Positions 1 through 7,817 of a stretch of 64,000 nucleotides of DNA are shown one piece after another. Source of the DNA: Pseudomonas paralactis (GTDB lineage Bacteria > Pseudomonadota > Gammaproteobacteria > Pseudomonadales > Pseudomonadaceae); contig NZ_JYLN01000005.1 in the NCBI RefSeq assembly GCF_001439735.1, positions 450,953-514,952 of the forward strand, in the 5' to 3' direction. Under the pieces are notes generated by a model that was not told the origin of the DNA, did not search any database, and was given only the letters and a program-made list of their open reading frames with translations. Positions within the stretch are counted from its first letter, which is position 1; each line of letters begins with the position of its first letter. Both the position numbers and the translations under genes were made by a program.

Positions 1-1
1 G

Positions 2-1390
2 CCGATCTGGTCGACCTGCGAATTCTACATGCCCGCCGATGTGCGCAAATCCGAGCTGTACAATGGCCAGGTAAGTGACGCGGCGATTGTCTGCATCCGC
101 GATGTGGTGGAAAAATTCGCCACGGGCTTTGTCCCTGTGCCCCTCGATTACACCCAACCCGACGTTATCGGGCGATTGCAGCCGAACATGACCCAGGCTG
201 ACCGAACCTTCAGTTGGTTCGATTGTGCAGCCTTTATCAAGCGCAGCATCGACGCCGCCGACGGCCAACCCGGTGTGCTGGCAAGCCTGCTGGGCGGGCA
301 ATATTACCTGTACGACGCACACCTGGATTCACGCCAGGGCAGTCCGGGGGAAATTCTCGCGGTCCAGGATGACGCGGTACTGGTGGCAGCTGGGGATCAC
401 AGCCTGTGGATCGGCTCGCTCAAACGCAAGGCCCAGCCAGGGCAGGAGACCTTCAAGCTGCCGGCGCGTCATGTGCTGGCTGAACAACTGGCTGGCGTTC
501 CGGTGCTGGACAGCTCGATCGCGCAACAGCGTTTCAATGCGCTGGCCTATCAACCGATTCGCTACCGGGAGACTGATCACGTCGGCGAACTGACATTTGA
601 GTTCTACAACGGCGCCATGAGCACCGAGCAATGCCAACGACTGGTGGCTGCATTGCGCTGGGCCAAGGCGCGAGACACCCAAGTGTTGCTGATCAAAGGC
701 GGGCGCGGCAGTTTTTCCAATGGCGTGCACCTTAATGTGATCCAGGCCGCCAAAGTGCCGGGGCTGGAAGCCTGGGCCAATATTCAAGCCATCGACGATG
801 TGTGCCAGGAACTGCTAACCGCCAGGCAACTGGTGATCAGCGGCCTGACCGGCAGTGCGGGCGCAGGCGGCGTGATGCTGGCGCTGGCCGCCGATATTGT
901 ATTGGCCCGTGAGGGCATAGTGCTCAACCCGCATTACAAAACCATGGGCCTCTATGGCTCCGAATACTGGACTTATAGCCTGCCAAGGGCAGTCGGCAAT
1001 GAAGTCGCGCACAAGCTGACCGAAGAATGCCTGCCCATCAGCGCCGTCCAGGCTCTGGAATACGCAATGGTTCAGGATATCGGCCCGCGCTGCCCACACA
1101 CCTTTGATCTGTGGCTCTCTCAACAGGCCCAAAGCGCGCTGACCAATCCTCAATACCGGGACGCGCGCGCGCGTAAAACCACGTTGGATATTCAGCAAAT
1201 GGAACGCTGTCGCGAGCATGAGCTGGCACAGATGCAGTTGGACATGGTGCAAAACCGCCAGCAGTTTGCCGAAAAGTGCCGCAACTTCGTGTTCAAACGC
1301 AAAACCTGCCAGACCCCGCAGCGGTTGATCGCGCCATGGGCGTTGACGTACGAGGCCGGCGTGCCGGAAAGCCGAATGCTGAACGGCTGA
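2..1390 (+). CDS. HypX/HoxX-like protein, C-terminal part (5' end outside window)
   Basis: The reading frame is open to the left edge, so this is the C-terminal ~460 residues of a longer protein. The second half is an enoyl-CoA-hydratase-like domain with the signature of hydrogenase maturation factor HypX/HoxX: FEFYNGAMSTEQC, SNGVHLNVIQAA, GSAGAGGVMLALAADIV and NPHYKTMGLYGSEYWTY. The part before it fits the C-terminal subdomain of a formyltransferase. In known HypX proteins, N10-formyl-tetrahydrofolate donates a formyl group to CoA and the hydratase-like domain releases CO for the [NiFe] centre. No hydrogenase gene is visible here. Instead the neighbours are a P-loop kinase-like gene and a biosynthetic-looking operon, so I infer a formyl or CO chemistry outside hydrogenase maturation. 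Family assignment is firm; the role is open. Confidence 0.8.
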   Translation, partial: PIWSTCEFYMPADVRKSELYNGQVSDAAIVCIRDVVEKFATGFVPVPLDYTQPDVIGRLQPNMTQADRTFSWFDCAAFIKRSIDAADGQPGVLASLLGGQYYLYDAHLDSRQGSPGEILAVQDDAVLVAAGDHSLWIGSLKRKAQPGQETFKLPARHVLAEQLAGVPVLDSSIAQQRFNALAYQPIRYRETDHVGELTFEFYNGAMSTEQCQRLVAALRWAKARDTQVLLIKGGRGSFSNGVHLNVIQAAKVPGLEAWANIQAIDDVCQELLTARQLVISGLTGSAGAGGVMLALAADIVLAREGIVLNPHYKTMGLYGSEYWTYSLPRAVGNEVAHKLTEECLPISAVQALEYAMVQDIGPRCPHTFDLWLSQQAQSALTNPQYRDARARKTTLDIQQMERCREHELAQMQLDMVQNRQQFAEKCRNFVFKRKTCQTPQRLIAPWALTYEAGVPESRMLNG

Positions 1391-1448
1391 CGCGGGGAGG
1401 GCGCTTCGGTCCAGTCCCGCCTCGCATTGGGCAATAAGGTTCCCCATA

Positions 1449-1523
1449 ATGGAGGCCAACTTGCCCAAACTCCGAGACCTCATGGAACCGCACAACCTGA
1501 ACGATAACGCAGCGCTCGTATGA
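1449..1523 (+). CDS. possible 24-codon leader ORF coupled to the next gene
   Basis: A short ATG-started frame (begins MEANLPKLRDLM) ends in TGA that overlaps the ATG of the kinase-like gene in an ATGA arrangement at 1520-1523. The arrangement resembles translational coupling. The ribosome binding site is weak (AAGG at 1436-1439) and no family is recognised. It may be chance. Confidence 0.2.
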   Translation: MEANLPKLRDLMEPHNLNDNAALV

Positions 1524-2143
1524 CTCGGGCGCTGTTTGTTTCGTTGGATGGGCCCAAGGGCACCGGCAAAACCACGCTGTTGGAGGCTGTTACGACAGCA
1601 TTGAGGGCCGACAACAAAAAGGTCGTCCGCCTGTGCGAGCGCAAAAGCGATCCCTATCGAGCGCAAACGATGGCTCTGGTTAACAAATTCGCCAGAGACC
1701 CCAGTCGGGATCTGGAGCTTGAGGTGTGTGAACGCTTTGCCGACAGCCGCAGCTGGATCACCCGACACGTACTGGCTGCGCAGCCACCCGACAGCATCAT
1801 CCTGATGGATCGCTGGTACCCGTCCGATGCCGCGTTTCGGCGGTTGATACCGTTTAAAGACATTCTTGCGCTGAACCTTGATCGACAGGTGCAAGTGCCG
1901 GATCTGCATGTGGGGGTTGTCGCCACTGCGCAAATATCCTGGGCAAGGGCAGCGGCGCGGCGGCGTGGGTTGAGCAGTACGGTGATGTTCAGGCTGGAGG
2001 AACAGGTGGCTTGTACAGAGGCGTTTGAGCGGGTGGGTGTGGGGCAGGGGTGGGCGTTGTGTCGGAATGAAGGGACGGTTGAGGAGGGCGTGAGGTGGAT
2101 GGTATCCGAGATCCATAAAGTTCTTCGGGCACAGGCAGGTTGA
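1520..2143 (+). CDS. thymidylate-kinase-like P-loop protein
   Basis: This 207-residue protein has a Walker A loop GPKGTGKTT at about residues 11-19 and a DRWYPSDAAF segment near residue 100. The latter resembles the DR(x)xxSxxAF motif of thymidylate kinases and related deoxynucleoside kinases. The C-terminal half is less typical (VVATAQISWARAAARRRG in place of the usual LID region), so it is unlikely to be the housekeeping Tmk. It lies 130 bp after the HypX-like gene on the same strand and converges on the phosphodiesterase operon with 41 bp between them. Atypical dTMP-kinase-like proteins do occur in natural-product clusters; the substrate here cannot be read from sequence. Confidence 0.65.
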   Translation: MTRALFVSLDGPKGTGKTTLLEAVTTALRADNKKVVRLCERKSDPYRAQTMALVNKFARDPSRDLELEVCERFADSRSWITRHVLAAQPPDSIILMDRWYPSDAAFRRLIPFKDILALNLDRQVQVPDLHVGVVATAQISWARAAARRRGLSSTVMFRLEEQVACTEAFERVGVGQGWALCRNEGTVEEGVRWMVSEIHKVLRAQAG

Positions 2144-2146
2144 TGT

Positions 2147-2181
2147 GTAGGCTGTAGCTTCGAAGTCGAGCCACAGCCTAC
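2147..2181. terminator. hairpin between convergent genes
   Basis: The arms GTAGGCTGT (2147-2155) and ACAGCCTAC (2173-2181) pair perfectly around a 17-nt loop. It sits in the 41-bp gap between two converging genes. There is no clear T-run, so it may be a bidirectional terminator or a REP-type hairpin. Confidence 0.5.
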
Positions 2182-2184
2182 GGG

Positions 2185-3336
2185 TCACCGGTTGGTGTAG
2201 ATTAGAAGCGGAGAAAGCTGATCCTCATCTGTTAAAGCCCCGTGATGTCCGTTCCATAAGGTCTGGTCTTTCTCCCTAAGGCTTTGCAAGATCCCGCCCT
2301 GACCTGTGGGATACACAATCATATCTCCGATACGTTGTTCAAACCTCGTGGAACCACCAAACAAACCTTCGTTAACCGCCTGGCTACGGGAAAGTACCGT
2401 AAAGTCATCACCCAGTTTGTTTTTCCAGCGCTCCATCACGGCGGGGAAGTTGCCGTCTTTCACGTAGACGTGCCGAGCTCGAATGTCGCCAGCAATCCAT
2501 GCCACACCTTCTTGCAAGTGCTGATCAGTGTCGAAGTCAAAGCTTACTTCGGAGCAAAGGGTTGTCATGCCATGATCGGCGGTGACTAGCAGTTGCGTCC
2601 CTTGAGTCAGCGTACTGGCGATGGAAGAGATTAGGGTGTCGACCTCCTGCAGGCGGTTTAACCAGGCCTGCGAATGGGGTCCGTGAATATGACCCGCGTA
2701 ATCCAACTCGCCAAGATAGACGTAAATCAGCTGTCTTGATAAGTTTTTTTGGGCGTTTCTAATGCGAAAGCCGCAGTGGGAGTAGTCTTCGTAGGGAGTG
2801 AAAGTAGCTCCTCTGTAGACAGCTTTGCTGTAACGAGAGTCTACGAATTTCGCTGGGAGTATGCACTCTATGTTCAGGCCCTGTTCCCTGGCAGTTTCCC
2901 AGGCTGTAGTTTCATCTTTAAAAATCGACGATTCAACGATCAGATCTTGATCGTGATGAGGACTGCCTGATTTCCATGGAAGTGGGGTGAACGATGTCTG
3001 AGCATCCAACGCGAATCGGCTGCCCACCACCCCGTGCTCGCCGCTCCCTTGCCCAAGGGCAAAGGAGGCCAAACTGGTAGCCGTGGTTGCAGGAAACCCA
3101 ACCCTGAAAGACTGGCTACGACCCAGCAGCGTTTTCAGAAACGGTGCGTGGGAGCAATACTCATCAAGTAATCGCAGCCCTAAACCGTCAACCATGAAAA
3201 CGATGATTTTGTTCGCAGGTTGGAGATTGAAACCAGGCTCAAAAGTGAGTACCCCAAGGCTCGCTAGAATCGCATGTGACAGCTGAGCGAGCCCGGATTT
3301 TTGCGCGTGAAGTTCGTTTTGAAGCACCTGCCTCAT
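2185..3336 (-). CDS. alkaline-phosphatase superfamily / NPP-like phosphodiesterase
   Basis: The 383 residues carry the two-metal site of the alkaline phosphatase superfamily in nucleotide pyrophosphatase/phosphodiesterase order. These are VFMVDGLG (first metal Asp), FPATTATSLAS (nucleophile Thr), GELDYAGHIHGPHS (Asp and His), VTADHG (Asp-His pair) and WNGHHGAL (last His). No signal peptide is seen, so it should act in the cytoplasm, unlike many NPPs. It is the last gene of a three-gene minus-strand operon; its ATG overlaps the stop codon of the FAD/NAD(P)-binding gene by 4 bp. Inference: it may hydrolyse a phosphodiester or phosphonate intermediate, or a nucleotide adduct, made by the two upstream enzymes. 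Confidence 0.8.
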   Translation of the reverse strand: MRQVLQNELHAQKSGLAQLSHAILASLGVLTFEPGFNLQPANKIIVFMVDGLGLRLLDEYCSHAPFLKTLLGRSQSFRVGFPATTATSLASFALGQGSGEHGVVGSRFALDAQTSFTPLPWKSGSPHHDQDLIVESSIFKDETTAWETAREQGLNIECILPAKFVDSRYSKAVYRGATFTPYEDYSHCGFRIRNAQKNLSRQLIYVYLGELDYAGHIHGPHSQAWLNRLQEVDTLISSIASTLTQGTQLLVTADHGMTTLCSEVSFDFDTDQHLQEGVAWIAGDIRARHVYVKDGNFPAVMERWKNKLGDDFTVLSRSQAVNEGLFGGSTRFEQRIGDMIVYPTGQGGILQSLREKDQTLWNGHHGALTDEDQLSPLLIYTNR

Positions 3337-4784
3337 GTCAGTGTCCTGGAGAGGATGGCGGAGGTGGCAGCGACACCGTGCATGACGCTGCGTACCACAT
3401 CAGTGGTAGCCAAGAATTCACCCTTGGTCATATCACCCACGAAAAATAGGCCAGGGACTTCGTCGCCACGGCGGGACAGGGCTTGATACGTCAACGGGTT
3501 GATGGAGACACCGCCCAGGGGGTGAGTACTTATCGTGCCATTGACCAACATGTTTCTCAAAACGGGCAACTCTTTGAGGTCAGCTTCATCGTAACCAGCG
3601 CCGCGGCCATCAATCAGATACTCGACACACAAACATTCGCTCTGGCCGTGATAAATTTCGAAGCTTGACTCGGTAGCTTCGATTCCTTGAAGATCCGAGA
3701 AAATGTGTAATTGCTCAGCTTTCATCAACTGCAATATACGAGTGGCGCTAAACGCAGGAAATGCGGCCAGGTACGTCATCCAAGGACCATAGTATCTAGT
3801 CATGAACGTTGCTTTGTCGTCGTCACTAAGTTTCGACCAGAGCTTGTCAACAACTGTATAGGACGCGAGCAAAACGCTTTGCCAGAGATGATTGCCCTCA
3901 GAGCAGTTGTGCAGTTCTTGCTCAAGCTCTTCAGCCTTGGTTGGTCCTGCGTGTAATAGGGCATTCCAGTCAATAAGGTGGTTGGTGACCTTATCGAGTT
4001 CTTTCTTATGGATCGCCAGTATCGACTCTAACGTCTGAGGTTTTTCATCCAGAAGAGCAGCAGTAAACGCTTCAGCGTCATATCCGGAGTGCTCAGCAAT
4101 CACCTTGGGTAGCTTACCCGCTCTGGAAACCATAAAGATTTTTCCAGTATGCCCCTTTTCTTGAAGCGCCAAGACTGCATCAATTGCTGTGAGTCGAGAA
4201 CCAATGATCCCCACCGTAGCATCGGCAGGTATTTTCAAACCTTGATAAGGAGAGCGGAGCAGTTTTTTTGACGTGCTGGATAACAACGGCGATTTAGGTG
4301 CATGGCCAATGCATACAATCACCTTGTCAAAAATTTCCTCGGTGCCGTTTTCAAATTCTACGGTAAATTTTTTGACCGACTTGATGGGGGTAACGCAGGT
4401 CACTGCGGTATTGATAAGTTCAGCATAAGGTGCGTTATTCAAAGCGTTTTGTAACTGATGCTCCACATAGATACCAAACAAGCGACGTTGCGGGAACTCC
4501 GACCACGCCTGGTTTTCTTCAAGTGATGCTGCTTGCCACAATGACTGATTTTTTGCTCGCCACTCTACAAACTCAAGAGGGTTTTCCGGGTTCAGGCTCA
4601 TGATAGAAGCAGGGAGGTTAATGATGTGACTGTTATAGTGAGTTCCAAAAGCCAAGCCAGCGCCCGGCTTGAGCCCGTCAGCAATAACATATTCAAGCAC
4701 AGGGTCTTGTTTTGCGAGTTGGGAATACAGTTGTATGAACAGGCTAACGCCTGTTGGCCCTGCACCAATTTGTAAAACTCTCAT
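3333..4784 (-). CDS. FAD/NAD(P)-binding oxidoreductase-like protein
   Basis: The 483-residue protein opens with a Rossmann dinucleotide site (LQIGAGPTGVSLFIQL), followed by GAGLAFGTHYNSHIINLPASIMS. That pattern is typical of the FAD/NAD(P)-binding family often annotated NAD_binding_9. A second Rossmann-like site, TVGIIGSRLTAIDAVLAL, lies near residue 195. The last 60 residues (GRGAGYDEADLKEL to FVGDMTKGEFLATTDVVRSVMHG) look like the closing FAD-binding segment. It overlaps both neighbours by 4 bp, so the three are translationally coupled. The family includes N-hydroxylase-like and poorly characterised flavoproteins. An oxidation or N-hydroxylation of an adenylated or amino-acid-derived substrate is plausible but not shown. 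Confidence 0.75.
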   Translation of the reverse strand: MRVLQIGAGPTGVSLFIQLYSQLAKQDPVLEYVIADGLKPGAGLAFGTHYNSHIINLPASIMSLNPENPLEFVEWRAKNQSLWQAASLEENQAWSEFPQRRLFGIYVEHQLQNALNNAPYAELINTAVTCVTPIKSVKKFTVEFENGTEEIFDKVIVCIGHAPKSPLLSSTSKKLLRSPYQGLKIPADATVGIIGSRLTAIDAVLALQEKGHTGKIFMVSRAGKLPKVIAEHSGYDAEAFTAALLDEKPQTLESILAIHKKELDKVTNHLIDWNALLHAGPTKAEELEQELHNCSEGNHLWQSVLLASYTVVDKLWSKLSDDDKATFMTRYYGPWMTYLAAFPAFSATRILQLMKAEQLHIFSDLQGIEATESSFEIYHGQSECLCVEYLIDGRGAGYDEADLKELPVLRNMLVNGTISTHPLGGVSINPLTYQALSRRGDEVPGLFFVGDMTKGEFLATTDVVRSVMHGVAATSAILSRTLT

Positions 4785-6331
4785 TTGGACGCCCCTGCTT
4801 GGAGTTTGATAGCTATTTTACTTGCTTCATTTCGATCGATTTTGCCGGTCATGGTCATCGGCAGATCCTGTGCGAAATAGATATCTGTGCGGTTAACGGG
4901 ATAATCATCAAGATGCGAGACATGCTTAACGATGACTTCGTGAGTGGGTTGTGTGCGGTGAGGCTTGAGCTTTATGAGCAGTAAGATCTTTTTGTCGACT
5001 TCGTGCGGCGTAGTAGTGGCGACACATTCCAGTACGTCTTCATGGTCACGCAAGTGAGACTCAAGCTCTGTCAGGTCGACCAACTTGCCGAGTACTTTAA
5101 CCCGCGCGTCGGCGCGGCCATGAAGGCTGAAGATCTTGCCGTCATATGAAGCGAGGTCACCCGTTCGGTACCATCGACCGTGGCGCCCGTGTGGAAGACG
5201 GCGCAGGTATCGTCCTGACGTTCTGTGATCATGGTGTACGTAACCTTGCCCAACGCCACCGCCACCTATGTAGAGTTCGCCGACCTCGTGCACATCGGCA
5301 TGAGTACCATCTTTGTTCAGAATGGCAATGTGAGTGCAGGGGAAGGGTATGCCAATAGGCAACGGGGCATCATCACCCAGGCGGCTTAGGACTTCAGCGG
5401 TAGGTTCGAAATAAGTGCTGTCGATTGTTGTTTCGGTTGTTCCATAAGAAAACACCAGGCGGCAGTTGTGAGCGATGACTTTACGAATATCGTTGAACTC
5501 CCTAACGCGCATCACGTCAGACCCGGCAATAAGCAGCTTGAAACTTTCAAGTATGACGTTGTTGCTCAGTGCATAGTTGTAAAGCTCCCTGAGGATGATG
5601 GGAGTGAATTCCGCACACTCGATCTTGTGCGTGATGATGAAGTTGGCAAGGCTTTCAGCGTCTTGTTTTTCGGCCGACGTAGGAACGTAAATGGTTGCTC
5701 CGGAACAAAGTCCACGAATCCAATCGCCTGCAAATACGTCAAATGAAAGGCTGGCAAATTGCAGGTGCCTCTTGATTGTGCTCAGCTGATAAACTTCGCG
5801 CCAAGCCAAAAATGTTTCAATTAGATTGGCATGCCCAATGGCCACGCCTTTCGGATCTCCGGTTGAACCGGAAGTAAACATAATATAAGCGAGTGGGTGA
5901 TAGTGTTGCTTTACGCTGATAGACGCCCGGACAGGCAGGTCACTATAATTAATAAACTCCGGGTCATCATTTTGCCTTTGATAAGGCAACTCATATTCAG
6001 AGAGCACGAGCTCAACGTTGGCAACGGCTAAGGTGCGTTGGATTTTCGACGTTGCCATCAACGGGTCTATAGGGCAGTAGATACATCCAGCATGTAAGCA
6101 TCCCAACAGGGCGGGGAGTGCGCTGCTGATTTCACTCTGCATAATAGCAATAACGCTACCGGGTTCAATCCCCTTGCTCTGAATAAAAGCAGACACGTTC
6201 AATAGCTGCTCTTTTAACTCTTGGTAACTGACGATTTTATTGTCTGTAACGATGGCTGGCATATTGGGTGCAGCGTCACAGTGATTCAATATGAGTCGGA
6301 GGATTGACGAGTTTTTATCGGGGCGGTACAT
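4781..6331 (-). CDS. stand-alone AMP-forming adenylation enzyme (NRPS A-domain-like)
   Basis: At 516 residues this is a complete adenylation unit with no carrier or condensation domain. The core motifs are clear: A3 YIMFTSGSTGDPKGV near residue 150, A5 VFSYGTTETTIDST, A7 RWYRTGDLASY, A8 GRADARVKVLGK and A10 MTMTGKIDRNE with the catalytic lysine. The variant A8 (KLVDLTELE instead of the usual RIELGEIE) is unusual. It starts the three-gene minus-strand operon. The ATG at 6331 has a good ribosome binding site (AAGGA, complement of 6339-6343). It should activate an amino or other carboxylic acid as an adenylate. With no carrier protein in view, the acceptor may be a small molecule or a carrier encoded elsewhere. 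The gene is clearly more AT-rich than the housekeeping genes nearby. Confidence 0.85.
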   Translation of the reverse strand: MYRPDKNSSILRLILNHCDAAPNMPAIVTDNKIVSYQELKEQLLNVSAFIQSKGIEPGSVIAIMQSEISSALPALLGCLHAGCIYCPIDPLMATSKIQRTLAVANVELVLSEYELPYQRQNDDPEFINYSDLPVRASISVKQHYHPLAYIMFTSGSTGDPKGVAIGHANLIETFLAWREVYQLSTIKRHLQFASLSFDVFAGDWIRGLCSGATIYVPTSAEKQDAESLANFIITHKIECAEFTPIILRELYNYALSNNVILESFKLLIAGSDVMRVREFNDIRKVIAHNCRLVFSYGTTETTIDSTYFEPTAEVLSRLGDDAPLPIGIPFPCTHIAILNKDGTHADVHEVGELYIGGGGVGQGYVHHDHRTSGRYLRRLPHGRHGRWYRTGDLASYDGKIFSLHGRADARVKVLGKLVDLTELESHLRDHEDVLECVATTTPHEVDKKILLLIKLKPHRTQPTHEVIVKHVSHLDDYPVNRTDIYFAQDLPMTMTGKIDRNEASKIAIKLQAGASK

Positions 6332-6536
6332 AAAACCATCCTTGTATTTATTTTATGTTTGCACTGCGGTTGTTTGCTCCGACTGTGCTGCTCACGTAAA
6401 TGACGGCCATGCTTAAGCCGACATAATTAAGCGCCTAGTCAGTAGCCGAACTAAGTGTATAAAAAATGGATAAGTATGTTTGTGGGTGACAAACAGGTGT
6501 AAGAGGGAGTGAGGGTGTCATCTTAATCATTTAATT

Positions 6537-6569
6537 GCCTTCCATTGGCATCTACCGCCTTCCATTGGC
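6537..6569. repeat. 13-bp direct repeat spaced by two helical turns (operator candidate)
   Basis: GCCTTCCATTGGC occurs at 6537-6549 and again at 6557-6569, exactly 20 bp apart start to start. It lies about 210 bp upstream of the adenylation gene. Identical copies on the same DNA face suggest cooperative regulator binding. Each copy also has outer GCC/GGC symmetry. Confidence 0.45.
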
Positions 6570-6572
6570 GTG

Positions 6573-6584
6573 ATTGGATCCAAT
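6573..6584. repeat. 12-bp perfect palindrome
   Basis: ATTGGATCCAAT is a perfect palindrome, four bases beyond the second 13-bp repeat. It could be a second regulator site for the divergent region or chance. From here to 6980 I see no convincing gene. A short open stretch at 6574-6813 has no family signature or ribosome binding site, and TTTCCGAT occurs twice, 21 bp apart, at 6878 and 6899. Confidence 0.3.
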
Positions 6585-6980
6585 ATTTAGCGCTCATTTC
6601 CTCATGTGTCAACCCTCAATTCCAACCACCCTGATAGCTAGCCAATCAGGATGGGAACGTAAGGGAAGTTTGGAAACGTTACAAAATACAACAAGCTTGG
6701 GATATCAGAGCTGCTGGGCTCTTCGGCATTGCGCGAGCGGCTGGTGCGTTGCTTGCTCGGTGGGAGGTATGGCGGACGGCGAAGGGAAACTGGTTACCCT
6801 AAAAAAGCGATGAGGTGGCCAGCCAGGAAGTCAGATAGCACCTTTGCTGTGTGAACCAACTGATTGATGTGTGGAGCTTTCCGATTAACTCGTTCACGTT
6901 TCCGATCAATCGGTGGGGGGCAAATTTGCGTCCAGCCATTACGAAATGCTGATACATGAGTGAGGCAGACCCAATCTCGT

Positions 6981-7008
6981 ATTTAACATAATATACATTA
7001 TGCGAACC
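6981..7008 (-). other. dif: dif site (XerC/XerD chromosome dimer resolution site)
   Basis: Read on the minus strand, the site has the XerC-side arm GGTTCGCATAA, the 6-bp centre TGTATA and the XerD-side arm TTATGTTAAAT. This is the canonical gamma-proteobacterial dif layout (11-6-11) and differs from the E. coli site at a single position as I recall it. A partial extra copy of the arm end (TATGCGAA, first at 6999-7006) recurs at 7013-7020. dif lies in the replication terminus region and is where FtsK activates XerCD to resolve chromosome dimers. KOPS-like octamers in the window point towards it from both sides. Confidence 0.93.
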
Positions 7009-7176
7009 GTCCTATGCGAAGTTGGGGGCTCTGGGGGGCAGATTTTTTGAAGCTCTGGCTCAACCCTCGATTACCGTCTCTAGATCGTGAAGCCTTCGCT
7101 TGGCGATGCTTTCCCCGCATGCTTGAATGTCGGCCTTAGCAACGCTGTTGCTTTCACCCTGCGCCGGAGAAACGGA

Positions 7177-7722
7177 ATGTGGCTTTGTACAGATTGGAAA
7201 ATTGACTGGAATGCGATCAGCGCCGTAGCTACTGCGGTAGCCGCAATCATCGCACTTTCCGCGTGGCTCCTTGACAAGCATCAACGGAAGCTGGAGCGCA
7301 ATGCCAGCGCTAGGCTTCTAGCCCAGATCATGAAAACGCCAATCGGAGCTGCGCGTATCCAGCTCGCGAAATTCAGGTGCGATAATTTTTCACCTGAACA
7401 AGCCGACAACATTAGCCGCTTATTGAAAGACGAAAATTCCCGTAAGAAACTAGTTGAAAAAGTCTCTGTCATTACGATTGATCTACCATCGCAGTTTCTA
7501 GATAAAGCAGATTTTTTCAGTGAGGCCGTTAACAATGAATTGGCCAAAGCCTTTTTTCATGTGAATAGTCTGAAGCAAATAGTCATGCTGACCGGAGGTT
7601 TATCAGATTCGGAGACGGAGATTAATATTAAGCAACATGTCAACTCAGTTATGCATAAGATTAAGCAGGCAGAGGAAGCGACTCAGAAAGCTTTTGATGC
7701 TCTTCCAAATCTGGAACCGTAA
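7177..7722 (+). CDS. unrecognised membrane-anchored protein beside dif
   Basis: I choose the ATG at 7177 because it has a GGAGA ribosome binding site 8-12 bases upstream; the frame is open further upstream to 7087 without one. The 181-residue product has a short N-terminal stretch (MWLCTDWKIDW), one hydrophobic segment at about residues 10-30 (AISAVATAVAAIIALSAWLL) and a basic helix LDKHQRKLERNASARLLAQ. The rest is a soluble, probably helical, cytoplasmic domain. Base composition is lower in GC than the flanks, and the gene lies 168 bp from dif, a known hotspot for inserted genes. No family is recognised. Confidence 0.65.
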   Translation: MWLCTDWKIDWNAISAVATAVAAIIALSAWLLDKHQRKLERNASARLLAQIMKTPIGAARIQLAKFRCDNFSPEQADNISRLLKDENSRKKLVEKVSVITIDLPSQFLDKADFFSEAVNNELAKAFFHVNSLKQIVMLTGGLSDSETEINIKQHVNSVMHKIKQAEEATQKAFDALPNLEP

Positions 7723-7768
7723 GCCCAAGAAAAATATAGTCTCCTACCAGTTTTTATTCGGATAAAAT

Positions 7769-7802
7769 ATAACTAAACTAAACATCTATTTAGTTGAGTT
7801 AT
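7769..7802. terminator. AT-rich bidirectional hairpin
   Basis: Two 14-nt arms (7769-7782 and 7789-7802) pair at 13 of 14 positions around a 6-nt loop. The hairpin sits between the convergent hypothetical and chemoreceptor genes, with A- and T-rich flanks. This suits a shared terminator. Confidence 0.6.
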
Positions 7803-7817
7803 ATAAAAGGCCTTGGC

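Noticed and set aside
6574..6813. Open frame of about 79 codons upstream of dif
   Set aside because: No ribosome binding site or family signature; a different frame of the same stretch also looks protein-like (VREVWKRYKIQQAWDIRAAG), so neither is supported.
6878..6906. TTTCCGAT repeated 21 bp apart, reminiscent of IS21-type terminal repeats
   Set aside because: No transposase gene, second end or target duplication is visible, and two short repeats are not enough.
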